Assembly (NCBI GenBank): GCA_029718625.1
Contig: CM056380.1
Location: 40,649,680-40,713,679, forward strand
Origin: Synaphobranchus kaupii
Lineage: Eukaryota; Chordata; Actinopteri; Anguilliformes; Synaphobranchidae
Reading direction: 5' to 3'
Length of the DNA: 64,000 nt
Shown one piece after another: positions 47,803-61,052 of the stretch (its first letter is position 1; each line of letters starts with the position of its first letter). The notes beneath the pieces are model-generated. The model did not search any database, had not been told where the DNA came from, and worked only from the letters and a program-made list of their open reading frames with translations. The position numbers and the translations under genes are program-made.

Positions 47803-49122
47803 GTAAGCTTCTCCTGTGTGCCTCCGTTCAGCCTTCTCAAATTAAACAGGCCCCCATACCACCTGCGCCTCATCCACCCCCCACCCCCCCTTCCCGTGCC
47901 CCTCCAAAAAAAATTTCAGAGACTTGTGCACATCAAAATTTCAGAGACTTGTGCACATCAAAATTAAACCAAATGACAAAATGAGGTCCTTGAGCGTTGT
48001 CAAGAAAAACAAGTTACAATGCCGTTCCAAAAAAAAAAAAAAAAAAGTTACAAAGCTGTTCCATAATGTGTCACAGGAAAAATATCGTTAGCCAAGATTT
48101 TAATGCTGAATCTGGCTGTTACCATACCTTGTTTTGTCTTTTTTTTCTGGTATTCATCCAATCTAATCCATGCAATTCTTTGCACATTTTTTATTTAGTT
48201 GAAAACACTGATTTTTGACATGAAGGAATATAGTAAAGTCCTGAATTGAGTGGATTCCGCCACTTGGAACTGAGTGGGTTTGTGATAGTAATTTGTCGTC
48301 ATCACGCTCCCACGTTGCTGCCCGTGGTGCATCTCTCTCCCCACGCTCTCGTGCCTCACAATCTTTAGGGGAGACCCAAAGGTCAAGGTGTATTCGCTGG
48401 GTGATAACGGAGCTCCAACGGGAGGGACGGCCGGGCAGGCAGATCTGCTGTTCTCATCAGAATTTTGGTGACTCATGAGCCAAGCTGGTGGCTTGTCACA
48501 CACACACACACACTCGCGCGCACACACACACACACACATAAATGCCATAATTATCCTGTTTCCCTCTTTTCCTCTCTTGCTTTTGACTGGGGTTGAGTTC
48601 GTTATACTGGCTGGCTCAAATCTTTGAGGCAAAGTACGTGCCATTTTGTACGTCTTCCCTCTCATAGGTACTTAATTTGCACTTCTTTCTGCCTCTTTCT
48701 ACACTTATTTACTATTGATACACAACAGCTTTAGGTTATATTGGTACCCTGTGCCCGGTAAAATCTTTAGCCCAATGCATTGTGGAAAACGAACAGGTGT
48801 ACACTATACAGTAATTAAGTCGTAATTAGATCAGTAAAGTCAGGGGAATAGTTTGTAACAAAAACGATTGTGCACGCCGGTCCTCCAAGGCTTGGCTAGT
48901 GCGTTAGTTAAAAAAAAAATGTTCCAACGAGTTAATTTATTTCAGCAAGCTTGGGCTGGCAGCCAAAGAATGGCGCGGCTGCATATTGGCGCACTTATTT
49001 AGGTTCCAACGGCTCTTTTTTTCTGCTACCATGTTCTTCTGACATTGGAAACTTCTGAAAAGCTGCAAGTTGGCTCTCGATGCAACAAGCTGAAGATTGT
49101 GGTGGCAGATGCTAAGCATTTA

Positions 49123-49594
49123 AAGGGATAGTTTGGAATTTTGGACATAATGTCTCAATTACGACTTACTCATGATGTAGTTGGACATACACACATTGCT
49201 AATGCTAGCGCAACTCTATGGTAACCGGTAGCATCCACTACCAAATGCACTTAAACACTCCACAGTGCACCCAAAGCAAATGAAATACGACGACAGACTA
49301 TCTGGGTTATTTTGAGTGTTTATACCATCATTTTTGAAGTCAAACTATCGTTGAATCCTTTACTTTGTGCTGGCTTATATTCTCTGTGGAAGTACGGCGG
49401 TGGAGCGAGCGTGGCCATTGCAACTTGTTGGTCTTCTTTTTTGTTGTAGTCGACCAGTGCCGGCACTGCATTCGTCGGTAACGTAAAGTATCGCTAATAA
49501 GAATGTCGTCGTATTTTATTTGCTTTGGGTGCACTGTGGAGTGTTTAAGTGCGTTTGGTAGTGGATGCTACGGTTACCATAGAGTTGCGCTAGC
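49123..49594. mobile_element. TTAA foldback element, truncated copy
   Basis: After TTAA (49119-49122) it begins AGGGATAGTTTGGAATTTTG, matching the complete copy at 53712-54265. The inner arm is inverted again: GCGCAACTCTATGGTAACCG near 49209 returns as GGTTACCATAGAGTTGCGC near 49572. The terminal right repeat is missing and about 45 bp of the left repeat are deleted. Confidence 0.75.
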
Positions 49595-49747
49595 TGTAGA
49601 TCCCTGCTGTGACGGATGAAATATACATGTCCCTGTCTCCTCCTGAGCTGCTGCTGATCACACTGTAGCGACATGAGCTCTGGGAGTGAAAAATGAATGA
49701 ACAGTACAGCTGTGCAGTCCTCTTTCCTGCTGTGTATATGGACACTA

Positions 49748-50790
49748 GGGGTGTGCCCGAAGCCCAAGCCGAAATCCGGAAGTGCACGGATAGTAGGTTG
49801 GAAACGGATTATTTCCTATCCGAAGTTGCCAGTTCATATTCTGATTCGGATTAAATTGCAGCAGGGAAATCTTTGATTCCGTGCCCATCTGTCTGTATGC
49901 CTCTTCTGAACTTTACAGAATTAAGCATTGGATTGTTTATTTGTTTATTAAAACATTAAAATATATAATTAGGGATGGAGCCGTTCGATATGGGCCATGT
50001 GATTGAATTGGCAGTACCTGAAATTACGGATACTCACCCTATATCTTTAACGTGCTCTCTATAATCGAACAGTGTGCCTTGTTTATATAGGCCTACGTCA
50101 ATCTTGTGAGAGCAAAAGAAACAAAACGTTAAGTGAAAAATCTCAACATCTTGCATGCAAAGGATACTATCCCTTTAATGCTGCTCACTTTAATTTAGCT
50201 GCGCTTTATCTCGCCACTTTTTCCGAACGTAAAAACACCATTTTGTACCGTTTTGAAATGTCACTTACTGGCTATCAAAATCATTATTGTATTCATGCTA
50301 GTTCTGTTGTTTGTATTTTTAAACTGTACCGACCATCCGTTCTGCCTTCGTATTGCTGCTTAATCAGTTCCGTCAATCTCACCATTGCATGAGCCCAAAC
50401 TTGCAACGCAATTAATTAAAACGAAAATGTGACGTTTTATTAAAAGCCACGCAACCCTATCCAGACTTTTTTCATTTTATTGAATTGAAAGCTTTTCAGG
50501 TTACTGCTAGCTCAGAAATGCATCTTGTTGGACTGTTCATTTTACTGTTCATTTAGAAACAAAACAATAAGTATAAAGTACAGAATATAGTTCTAATAAA
50601 AAGTATTGAAAAAAAAAAAAGACACTGAGGGGGGTGAATACTCATAAATTGCAATAATAATTCATTTTAGACTAGAAAATATCACAACTTCTGGTTGAAG
50701 CCCACCTGCTTCCGGTTTTTTTTATCCGAATGCAGATAATGTTGATGGTCGAACAGATACAGATACCGATAGTGGCATTGCTGCACACCC
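49748..50790. mobile_element. Probable hAT-like non-autonomous element
   Basis: The left end AGGGGTGTGC and the inverse of the right end (GGGGTGTGCAGCAATGCCAC) are short inverted repeats, and TATCCGAA/ATCCGAAT motifs occur in both subterminal regions. No clear 8-bp duplication is seen. No transposase is encoded. Confidence 0.35.
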
Positions 50791-50913
50791 CATTGGCATT
50801 GGAGACACACACACACACACATACTCTCTCTCACGCACCCACACACACCCACCCACACACACACACACACACAGGCTGGCGAGTGCAGGAGTAATGATCT
50901 CTGCCACCCACAG

Positions 50914-51027
50914 GAGAACATTCTGATGCGGATCCACTTTCACATCTCTGCCGAGACCAAGGAGGACATCTGCACCGCCAAGCACTGCATCCCGCACCAG
51001 AAGTTCGCCATGACACTCTTCGAGCAG
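50914..51027 (+). CDS. usp54: usp54 coding exon 4 (residues 126-163)
   Basis: Encodes [11 protein letters not shown], then [20 protein letters not shown] and ends FEQ before GTAAGT. It is 114 nt, phase 0 on both sides. This part forms the base of the USP fingers and palm. Acceptor is GCCACCCACAG. Confidence 0.96.
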
Positions 51028-51444
51028 GTAAGTGTGGCCCTCAGTGGCCGAGGGGCTGTCCCCCCATGACAACATTAATCTCTCGTATGAAGTCCTCCAT
51101 GCTATTTGTGTGTGTTATAAATATTTACAGAAGGCAGTGAGTGACATTCTACTTTTTGTTTCCATCAGAAAACGGCCCAAAATATCAGGCACAAGCTGGC
51201 AGGGTTTTGCTCCAAACTGCTCCTAATTCTCCCAGTCATTAGCCCGAGTTCTCATTTTGCAGACATTTACAAACGATAAAAAAGTACCTGAAGCCTATTT
51301 TTGGACATCCATGCGTGCCGATGATCCGATTTGGCCCAGTTAAGCCGGAGAAATCTGTTGGAACGAACCGTGGGCCTCCAGAAATAGCTTGACACCTCTT
51401 GTTGGAGACATTGCCTTTCCTGACCAGCCCTCATTGTTTTTCAG
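51028..51444 (+). other. usp54: usp54 intron 4 (417 bp)
   Basis: Short intron with consensus ends (GTAAGT, TTTTTCAG). No repeats or other features seen. Confidence 0.9.
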
Positions 51445-51527
51445 TGCGTCTGCAACAGCTGCGGTGCCACGTCGGATCCCCTGCCTTTCATTCAGATGGT
51501 TCACTACATCTCCACCACATCCCTCTG
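51445..51527 (+). CDS. usp54: usp54 coding exon 5 (residues 164-191, zinc-finger knuckle 1)
   Basis: Encodes [20 protein letters not shown] and then YISTTSL, followed by the first two bases of a Cys codon before GTAAGG. C166 and C169 form the first half of the zinc-binding finger found in many USPs. It is 83 nt, ending in phase 2. Confidence 0.96.
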
Positions 51528-52477
51528 GTAAGGCGGGGTCACTGCTTGGGTGGGCGGGGTCAGAGGGATGATGTCACCGTTTGGGGGGGGTGGGGGTCTG
51601 TCGGGATGTTGTCCTTAATGTCTGTTGCTCTCTCTCTCTATCTCTTTCTGTCCCTGTCTCTCTTTGTCTCTGTCCTCAACTTATGTTATTAAAAGCTGGT
51701 GCAAAAGGCCTCTTTGTAGAGGTTCTCTGTGGTTAACCTGAGTTGGTTGCTTTGACCCAGGGTTGTTTGGTGCCGTTGGAAAGATGTTAAAACCCTGGAT
51801 CTTTTAATAATGATATCATGGGCATATGAACAGCATGAGACAGTTTATTTCTTAATTAAAGTTTCCGCTTTCAGATGAGCCAGTCTTGCCATAAAATATG
51901 CCACTGCTTGGGGGCGGGGTCAGAGGGATGATTTCACAGCTTGTGAGGCGGGGGTGGGGGGGATGAGGTCGCTGGGGAACAGGGTGGCTGGGTTCGTAGA
52001 GGAGGCCCAGAGCTGGCCCATGTTCAGATTCATAAGTGGCGGCAAATGGAGCGATCATTTTACCCTTATTGCCTGACTGTAAATGCAGGTTAAATTAACT
52101 CATAACCTTCTGCTGCACGTAAGCGGTTGTAAGGAGAGAAATGTTCGTTTAGCACACGGGAATGGATCACATCACCGAGGGGCACCGCAAATTCCGCCGA
52201 CGTTACAGAAGAGGCGAAAGCCTTCATTTTTTTCCTCAGGACCAAAGAACATTCACCTTGTGGCGCATTAGTCAGCCAAATGACTTTGGGTAGCCAAGCT
52301 CAAAGGGACTAAATGAGCGAGCAGCGCAGGATTAATATTCAGTCGCCTGGAAAACATGTAATAGACCTTTTCATCACAGGTTATTAGCTGTCATTGTGCC
52401 TATCTGGGCTGGGGAGGGGAGCAGTCCTTCTGCTGAAATTAATCATGCGTCCCCCCCTTGTGGCGGGGAGGGTAAGC

Positions 52478-52990
52478 AGCAGGAGTGTATCTAAAGCAGG
52501 ACAGGTCTCCATAAGGAATGTACAGCAGGAGTGTATCTAAAGCAGGACAGGTCTCCACAAGGAATGTACAGCAGGAGTGTATCTAAAGCAGGACAGGTCT
52601 CCATAAGGAATGTACAGCAGGAGTGTATCTAAAGCAGGACAGGTCTCCATAAGGAATGTACAGCAGGAGTGTATCTAAAGCAGGACAGGTCTCCATAAGG
52701 AATGTACAGCAGGAGTGTATCTAAAGCAGGACAGGTCTCCATAAGGAATGTACAGCAGGAGTGTATCTAAAGCAGGACAGGTCTCCATAAGGAATGTACA
52801 GCAGGAGTGTATCTAAAGCAGGACAGGTCTCCATAAGGAATGTACAGCAGGAGTGTATCTAAAGCAGGACAGGTCTCCATAAGGAATGTACAGCAGGAGT
52901 GTATCTAAAGCAGGACAGGTCTCCATAAGGAATGTACAGCAGGAGTGTATCTAAAGCAGGACAGGTCTCCATAAGGAATGTACAGCAGAA
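52478..52990. repeat. 46-bp minisatellite, 11 units
   Basis: Unit AGCAGGAGTGTATCTAAAGC followed by AGGACAGGTCTCCATAAGGA and ATGTAC, repeated in exact 46-bp register with almost no variation (one CCACAAGG unit). Near-identity indicates recent expansion, or possible assembly collapse or expansion. Confidence 0.97.
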
Positions 52991-53113
52991 GTGTGCTAAT
53001 ATGCACATGCAGGTCCTGTTTGTGACGCGCGTTTATGGCCAGAAATGCAACTAAGACTTGTCCTCTGTCACCACAGGCAGACTACTCCCGGCCTGCACAG
53101 TGAAGTACAAGCA

Positions 53114-53259
<146 letters not shown>

Positions 53260-53711
53260 GTGTACAGTGAGCTCATAGTAGCCAGACCTGTAACAGGCGT
53301 GCAAAGGGAATAGAGCAGCGCCGTGGCCCTGCCTCCCAGGGGAGCCGGATCGAAGCTCGGCTGGCGGTAACGCAGCGTAGTCACGGAGATCCACGCTCAA
53401 ACCTCCAGTGGGGGCGTTTGAAGACAGTCATAATGAGAGAAGATGGCCCTCTTAATTCAAAAAAGCGACCGATCAGCAAATATTTGCAAAAGAGGGTGTG
53501 GCAGAGCGAAGGGGATAATGGGGCTTCGGCCTGCGCCTCAGGGGACCGCCCTCCCGGGTACGTAATGCCGTAAATCAGCCTCTACTGGGGCAAACGCACC
53601 CCTGCCCCGTACTATCATCTGCCTTTACAGCGCACTGGCATTCTGTGAACACCTTTTTATTAAGGTTTCCACATATAACTATGCGTAGATGCGCTAGGAA
53701 TAATGTTTTAA

Positions 53712-54265
53712 AGGGATAGTTCGGAATTTTGGACATAATGTCTCAATTACGACTTACCCATGATGTAGTTGATTGATGGAAACCATTTTCAGATAATTCC
53801 ATGCTGTCCCTTCTTTTGGACATACACACATTGCTATTCTCTGGGAAAGTACGGCGGCGGAGCTAACGTGGCCATTGCAACTTGTTGGTCTTCTTTGTTG
53901 TTGTAGTCGACCAGTGTCGGCACTACATTCGTAGGTAACGTAAAGTATCGCTCCGCCGCCGTACTTTCACAGAGAATATAGGTCAGCACAACGATAGTTT
54001 GACTTAAAAAATTATGGTATAATCACTGAAAATAACCTCGATAGACTGTCGTCGTATTTTATTTGCTTTGGGTGCACTGTGGAGTGTTTAAGTGCGTTTG
54101 GTAGTGGATGCTAGCAGTTACCTTAGAGTTGTGCTAGCATTAGCAATGTGTGTATGTCCAAAAGAAGGGACAGCATGGAATTATCTGAAAATGGTTTCCA
54201 TCAATCAACTACATCATGGGTAAGTCGTAATTGAGACATTATGTCCAAAATTCCAAACTATCCGT
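53712..54265. mobile_element. TTAA foldback element, complete copy
   Basis: TTAA lies at both borders (53708-53711, 54266-54269). The left arm starts AGGGATAGTTCGGAATTTTG and the right arm returns the same sequence inverted (ending CAAACTATCCGT) over about 125 bp with few mismatches. There is a second, inner inverted segment around AGTACGGCGGCGGAG. A truncated relative is at 49123-49594. Target site and long inverted ends fit piggyBac- or Kolobok-mobilised MITEs. Confidence 0.8.
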
Positions 54266-54349
54266 TTAATATGTTCCAGAAACCATTGTGTGAAATTAAA
54301 ACAAAAAATGTGTCACTGTCCAATGAATTATGGTGCTCACTGTATACTA

Positions 54350-54369
54350 CATACACACACACACACACA

Positions 54370-54408
<39 letters not shown>

Positions 54409-54466
54409 CACACACGACACATACATGCACGCATTCTCTCTCTCACACACACACGCACACACGCAT

Positions 54467-54498
<32 letters not shown>

Positions 54499-54515
54499 TC
54501 ACGCACTCTTTCACA
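54350..54515. repeat. CA/TC microsatellite cluster
   Basis: Interrupted (CA)n, (TC)n and CACG runs. It adds to open frames of Thr/His or Cys/Val repeats that are not genes. Confidence 0.95.
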
Positions 54516-55736
54516 CAGACAGATGCACACTGCTGTAAAGCGCTCAACTCTTCCCCCGGTATATACACCAGGGGGGGCAGGGAGAGAAGAGGAGCTCGGC
54601 CGTGTCTGCGCTGCGCTATGAGGGCAGCCGGCTCCCGCTCATTTCCTCAAGGACGTCCCCCCCCCCCGCCAACCCTTATAAATGCACCCCCCCAACCGCC
54701 CGCTCCGCGCAGACCTGGCCTGGGGAAAGGAAACCATGGCATCACACCGCTAACGCAGAGCTGCACACATGATGATTGTGTTTTTTCAACACTGAAGAGT
54801 GGCTTTAACGGTTTTACCCACCAGCAGGGCGGCGAGCCCCAGTTGCCCCCGCAGCCTCCCAGCCGTATGAATGCGTGATGTGCACGAAAAGCCACGCCAG
54901 CACGGATAGGTTTTCACCAACATCATCTATAATGTACCATTACAATCCTCTACAGGGGAAACAGAATCACCAACGGCTGTAAAAACAACAGATTTCAGCG
55001 TGCCGCGACAGGACCTGCATGACCGCACGCAATTGCTCGGCCTGTGAAACGCACCCGACGCGCCCCCCCCAGAGCGGTTCTAATGGACCACCTGTTGTGG
55101 AAAGGGCTCATCTACACACGAGCGGTCAGCCATTCAGCCTGCGGGGCAGCGCAGGGTCTGTGACGGTTTGAACTTTATCGCACGCACCGAACGCGGTCAC
55201 TGAAGTGTCTAATGGCTCCTCAGGAGGAGTGCTCGGCACTGCTCGCACGCACGGCTTGGCTGAGTCACTCTGATGCCGGGGCGGCGTGCGGTGGGCGTAG
55301 CTCATTCTACACCGAGGGCAACAGAATGGCGGTGTGGGTGGTGGTGGAGGTGGCATGGGTGATGGTGATTGATGGGTAGATCTTTACTGCTGTCTGTTGT
55401 ACACAGAAACCTGCCTTGAATCACCTCCTCCATCACTGCTATTGTCACATTAAAAACGAAGCCATTTAAAAACCAGCAATAATATTATAGAAGACAAGTA
55501 AGGAGGTTCCGTACATGGCCATAACTACTCGTTCAGCCCTGGCAATCCGCTATCAACCTGGCTACATGTGCAGTCTGCGCGTACAATTTGAAGTCCATCA
55601 TTGAATGAATACTATAAAGTTAGTTATAATTGTAGTAATGTATAATAATGTTAAAAAGTATGTGTGGTCTCACAGTGGATGTTTCCTATCTGTTCAACTG
55701 CCTACGCTCTTATGGGTGTTTGTTTATGAGGAATTG

Positions 55737-56749
55737 TGGTGGTTGTGGGTGATGGTCCAGCAGATGATGATGTGAGTAAGGGTGGTGGTGATTAGAGTGA
55801 AATAGGTGATGGTGGTTGTGGGTGACTGTGAAGCAGATGATGGGGTTGTGGGTGACAGTGGAGCAGGTGATGAGGTTGTGGGTGACTGTGAAGCAGGTGA
55901 TTGTGGTTGTGGGTGACTGAAGCAGATGATGGTGGTTGTGGATGACTGTGAAGCAGGTGATGGTGGTTGTGGGTGCCTGTGAAGCAGGTGATGGTGGTTG
56001 TGGGTGACTGTGAAGCAGGTGATGGGGGTTGTGGGTGTGACTGTGAAGCATGTGGTTGTGGGTGACTGAAGCAGGTGATGGGGTTGTGGGTGACTGGAGC
56101 AGGTGATGGGGTTTGTGGTTGTGACTGTGAAGCAGGTGATGGTGGTTGTCGGTGACTGTGAAGCAGGTGATGGGGATTGTGGGTGTGACTGTGAAGCATG
56201 TGATGGTGGCTGTGGATGACTGTGAAGCAGGTGATGGGGTTGTGGGTGACTGGAGCAGGTGATGGGGTTTGTGGTTGTGACTGTGAAGCAGGTGATGGTG
56301 GTTGTGGGTGCCTGTGAAGCAGGTGATGCTGGTTGTGGGTGCCTGTGAAGCAGGTGATGCTGGTTGTGGGTGCCTGTGAAGCAGGTGATGGTGGTTGTGG
56401 GTGACTGTGAAGCAGATGATGGTGGTTGTGGGTGACTGGAGCAGGTGATGGTGGTTGTGGGTGCCTGTGAAGCAGGTGATGGTGGTTGTGGGTGACTGTG
56501 AAGCAGGTGATGGTGGTTGTGGGTGTCTGTGAAGCAGGTGATGGTGGTTGTGGGTGACTGTGGAGCAGGTGATGGTGGTTGTGGGTGACTGTGGAGCAGG
56601 TGATGGTGGTTGTGGGTGACTGTGAAGCAGGTGATGGGATTGTGGGTGACTGTGGAGCAGGTGATGGTGGTTGTGGGTGACTGTGAAGCAAGTGATGGAG
56701 TTGTGGGTGACTGTGAAGTAGGTGATGGGGTTGTGGGTGGGATCGATCA
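55737..56749. repeat. 31-bp minisatellite, about 33 units
   Basis: Typical unit GCAGGTGATGGTGGTTGTGG followed by GTGACTGTGAA, with many single-base variants and some shortened units. Read on the minus strand it gives a 328-codon Thr/His/Pro/Ser open frame with no family match. The array stops 56 bp before exon 6. Confidence 0.95.
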
Positions 56750-56805
56750 GATGACCGTGACGGTGACTTGATCAACATGGCGGTTCCTCTCTCCTGTTGC
56801 TATAG

Positions 56806-56911
56806 TAATCAGGCCATCCGCATGCTGGAGTGCCGGGAGAAGCCCACGCCGGACATGTTCGGAGAGCTGCTCCGCAACGCCAGCACCATGGGGGACCTGC
56901 GCAACTGCCCG
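56806..56911 (+). CDS. usp54: usp54 coding exon 6 (residues 191-226, zinc-finger knuckle 2 start)
   Basis: Completes the split Cys codon and encodes [20 protein letters not shown] and then [15 protein letters not shown]. Acceptor GTTGCTATAG, donor GTGAGC. The exon is 106 nt, phase 2 in and 0 out. C225 starts the second zinc knuckle completed by C229 in the next exon. Confidence 0.96.
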
Positions 56912-59900
56912 GTGAGCCCGCCAGCCCGCCGTCGCCACAGCAACTCGCCCATGCACTCCCCCTACCCACTCCACCGGGGGCGTGACTAGGGAGTGGCCTA
57001 GGGTGGCACAGGCCACCCCTGGAATCTGATAGGCTACCCCAGGTGCCACCCCATATGATTGGCTATCTCCAGTTGAGGCGGGAGCCGCAGGACTACCTGT
57101 TTGACGAGTAAACCAAGCTTCCGTGTATAGGTGCAATTCAGTTTTAAACCTGAGAGGTAGTAATGAGCCAGAGTAGTGTTTAACCTGCCAAAAACCCAGA
57201 GAAGAAGATCTTGTCTTCTCTCCAGTTCTCCTCGTCGGACACCGTGACCGGCTACATCATTGATGTCTCGCTACTTGTCGCATGTCGAGCTACTTGCTCC
57301 TGAAAGATGCGAGTAGACTTTTTTGTTGATCCACACAGGCTAGTGGTTAAAAAAGTTTTAGCTGTATAGCCTCAAGTTCCTCAACAGTAGTTAGCCTCAG
57401 CCTCTGTAAACTGTAACGTTAGTAAGCTAAAACGTTTCCCCTGTCTTTTTTATCTTCATGATATAACATAACGTTAACGTTAACTTACGTGCCAACATTA
57501 CATTAGGCTGTGAAAACGAGGGAGATGTTCTGGGGTGTCGCCGGAAAATGTACCAAATGCAAAATGTAGCCTAACTTTGGAGCGATATTTAACACGTGTT
57601 AGCCCCCTTCCCAGTCTAGCATGACATGTTCGGTGCCAATGGATGCCTTAGTCATCTAGTAGTTCCATATGACACCACAAACGTCCCTCTGGCTTTAAAA
57701 CTAAGCCCGCTAACGTTACAGCCTCTGAAACACAGTAAACCTATCCACATGTTTTCTACTGTTATCATTGGCAAAAGCATCAGGAAACATTTGAGCCCAA
57801 GTAATATCATCCATCAATATTTCATGATAAGCTATAGAGGAAATTTGACTTAATTCTCCAGTCCATTTATTGTTTTTCAAAACAAATGGATGCATTCAGG
57901 GAACCATTTACTTTTAGTTGTGGGATACAGTTGGTGCTCCTAGGTCTTCACTCTATGTACTCTGGGTCTGTGTTTTGCTATATAGTTTTTTATTTTTTTA
58001 TTTTAATACATTTTAATTTATTTATTTTAATTTTAATTTGGTTGGCACTTTATACACTGTATTTTTATACTGTGACTATTTTTCAATGTGCATTTTCTTT
58101 TATATGTAGCCTACTTTGAGGTATTTAAAAATAAAGTATGGAAGCTTTATATATTACGTTTGTATGGTGTCACATTGTGTTGTGATTGGTAGGTCTATTT
58201 ATCTTTTAATTTAAACTTTAAACACAGGAATGTAAGACACTGTAATGTTAGTAATTAAAGTAGATATGGGTAGTGCGTAGTGGAGACAAAAATGGTAAAT
58301 TAATGCTATTCTGACGTGTGGGTGCTGGGTGGGTACTCGTACTTCATGCCACCCTGCATAAATCAGTGCCCCACTTGGGCCACCCCACACACAAAACGGT
58401 GTCCCTCTTCATGTTTAGTTCGACAGTTTAACCAGTCCTTAGTATGGCCAACCAAATTCTTTCCCTAAGTGAAATGTCTTCTGGAGATACAGTATTTAAA
58501 TACCTCTTTAAATTTAATTTCTCAGCTCCGTCTCTAATGGAACTGTTGAGGTCGCGCGTCTGTCCGTAGAAGCGTGATGAAAATACAATGAAAATAAGAT
58601 TCAGAAAGAGCGTTTGTGCAACAGGTGGGCCGGCTTGTTTACCGCGATCAGCAGCAGAAGCGGGGTGAGTCAAAGCCCGGGGAGGGAGGCAGACCTCTGC
58701 CAGGGAGCGAACCGGCTGGTACTGGCATGGCCCGGAGAGAGGCAGCTTTTTCATCGGCAGGGCCCGGCGTATGTTTTCCACCGCACGTGTGAAAAGCGGA
58801 GCAGCCACGCTACGGAGCGCCGCGGATGGTCGGGGATGGTGGGAAGCCGCCGGAATGCTAATCGCGGAATGGCCGCAAAGAAGGAGGCCTTTGTGAAGAG
58901 AGGGGGCCTGCGAGTGCGAGAGCCTCAGCCTGGGAAGCCCCCCCCCACACACACACCGCCACCCCCCCCCTCCAATACAAACACACTCTAAAAAGGCTCA
59001 ACACCCCCACCCCCATTACACCATGGCAACCTTGACCATCAGGCCCATCAAAGGCCCTTTGCACCAATGGCCAGAGGGCATGATAGCTCGGATATTACCC
59101 TGCACCCGCTCAGGCCACTTCGACCTTGACAGCTCCCCAAGGTCAAACAGACGCCATATAGAGTGGCTGTCGGTACTGAACAGATCTCTAACGTGAGCCC
59201 CTGTAACTGACTCCAGCGGTGTCGCACCAAATTCACGCCCATTGTTTATCTCACGCATCTGCTTTGCATCCAATGTCTTTTTGTTTTCAGTAGATATTGT
59301 TGTGCATAAACATACGTTTTGAAGGAATATTTCTTGTGTAAATTTGGTAGTTAATTCAGATAAATGAGCTGTGATGTTGCAAACTGGAGAAAGGGTTTAA
59401 GACCGTATCATCGTGGTCATCGTGGCGGGGTTGACCGTGAGAAGATGGCAGAGCTACTGTCGTTGCAAGCGGGCCGGGAATCCGTCGGATGAAAACCCAC
59501 CTCTTTTGGCCCGCGCTTAATCCCTGTCTGTCACAGGCCATCACCGGACCGTGCCAAATACCCCCCCCCCCACCCCCAACCGCACTGCTTCTCGGAAAAT
59601 AACAAAGCAAGCGCTTTCTCCTGTGGCTGCGGGGTCGCTGTGGCATTCACCTGCCAAACCGGCAGAAAGTTCCGGAAGCTTTCAGTGGGGCAGGGCCAGC
59701 CCATCTCATTTACGTGCAGCACTTAGAGTTCTGCTTCACTTACTGTAAGCGCTCTCTGTACAGGAAGCCTTGTCACATCCTGTGCAGTTGCCATTATGTG
59801 GGAATGCTATATCGATATGACATTTGCGTGTGAAGTGCGTTTTATACTGTATATGTGGACGAGGTATAACCAAGGTATAATTGCCCCGGAGGGGATGTCA

Positions 59901-60309
59901 AAGTCGTATTGAATTGCGTATTATTTTTCAGTTCTGTGGTTTATGCGGTTGTAATGTAGTCAAAGGTCTAAAGACAGTGGTCATCTATCCCCGGTATCAT
60001 CACTGAACTGGACATGTGTGGGAGCTGAGAAATGTGTGGATTATTTGTGTGTGTGTGCAAAGCACTATGGGAAGATAAACCGTGATATGATGTCCTACTT
60101 GAGGCACTGGAGAGACAGTGCAGTACACTTTGGATAGCGCCAAGCTTTTACTGTGCTGTGTACTGACCCCTTGTTCCCTTTCTCTTTCTCTCTCCGTCCG
60201 TCTTACTGCCCATGTTTCACTTCTTTTCACTTTTCTCCAACCCATCCCTTTGTTTTGTTTCTCTTTCTGTCTCATGCTCGCTCTCTCTCTCTCTCTCTCC
60301 TTCTCTCAG
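56912..60309 (+). other. usp54: usp54 intron 6 (3.4 kb)
   Basis: No gene recognised. GGCCACCCC-type inverted text near 57000-57060 and again near 58370 might be ends of an unrecognised element of about 1.4 kb. CpG-rich DNA at about 58620-58880 and a poly-C run at 59561-59570 are also present. A CT-rich tract leads into exon 7. Confidence 0.7.
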
Positions 60310-60456
60310 GCTAATTGTGGGGAGAAACTGAGAATCCGTCGAGTGCTCATGAACTCTCCTGAGATAATCACCATCGGGCTGGTGTGGGACTCCGACCACT
60401 CTGATCTGGCCGAGGACGTCATCCACAGCCTGGGCACCTGTCTGCGCCTGGGCGAC
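60310..60456 (+). CDS. usp54: usp54 coding exon 7 (residues 227-275)
   Basis: Encodes [20 protein letters not shown] and then [20 protein letters not shown], ending LGD before GTAAGT. C229 completes the zinc site. The [21 protein letters not shown] block is a hallmark of USP53/USP54. It is 147 nt, phase 0 on both sides. Confidence 0.96.
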
Positions 60457-60902
60457 GTAAGTAACCCCCCAGCCCTCCCTAATTACCTCTTCTTCACCCA
60501 CATAGTGAGCCAGCCACTGGCGCGTTTTAAACAACTCTGTCCGCCGTGTTTACTTCGGCGGATAATGGGACTGCAGAAGGGAGGCTACGGTAGCGGGCCC
60601 CGGTGTGGATGCCCTGGCCGAGCCACTTCCCCCACCGTGAGGAGATGTGCTGTGCAGACCTTTAAGAACAGCAGAATACACGTTCACAAGAACAGGCCAT
60701 TCTGCCCATCCAGGCTCTTTCAGTTTCCATGGGCAACCCTCCAAAAATAGCTTTATAATAACATAATGGCAGTTTTTAGTGCTCAGACACACTGAGCTGC
60801 AGTGGTTTTGGTGTTTAGCTGTAATAAGGGGACTGACTGGTTTCAGTGAGGGGCCGTAGCGCTGCTGGGAGGTGCTCATTTGGGCTCTTCTTCCACCCGT
60901 AG
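60457..60902 (+). other. usp54: usp54 intron 7 (446 bp)
   Basis: Ends are GTAAGT and CACCCGTAG. No repeats or features of note are seen. Confidence 0.9.
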
Positions 60903-61052
60903 CTCTTCTACAGAGTGACAGAGGACAAGGCCAAGCAGGCAGAGCTCTACCTAGTGGGCATGGTGTGCTACTACGGCAAGCACTACTCCACATTCTTCTT
61001 CCAAACCAAGATCCGCAAGTGGATGTATTTTGACGACGCGCACGTCAAGGAG
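60903..61052 (+). CDS. usp54: usp54 coding exon 8 (residues 276-325, catalytic His and Asp)
   Basis: Encodes [20 protein letters not shown], then [20 protein letters not shown] and [10 protein letters not shown]. The His box residue His302 and Asp319, 17 residues later, are at the positions expected of the USP triad. The exon is 150 nt, phase 0 on both sides, donor GTACAG. The acceptor tract (TTCTTCCACCCGTAG) is average. Confidence 0.96.

Larger units (their letters stand above)
47803..50913 (+). other. usp54: usp54 intron 3 (3.1 kb)
   Basis: Contains a 25-bp direct duplication near 47920-47965, poly-A at about 48030, a CA/CG microsatellite at 48499-48538, one TTAA-type element fragment, a probable hAT-like element and CA-rich DNA up to 42 bp before exon 4. 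Confidence 0.85.

Noticed and set aside
47274..47873. A 199-codon minus-strand open frame over usp54 exon 3
   Set aside because: It is antisense to a well-supported exon and made of TG-run products.
55792..56778. A 328-codon minus-strand open frame rich in Thr, His, Pro and Ser
   Set aside because: It is the 31-bp minisatellite read backwards. There is no family resemblance, and its composition follows the repeat.
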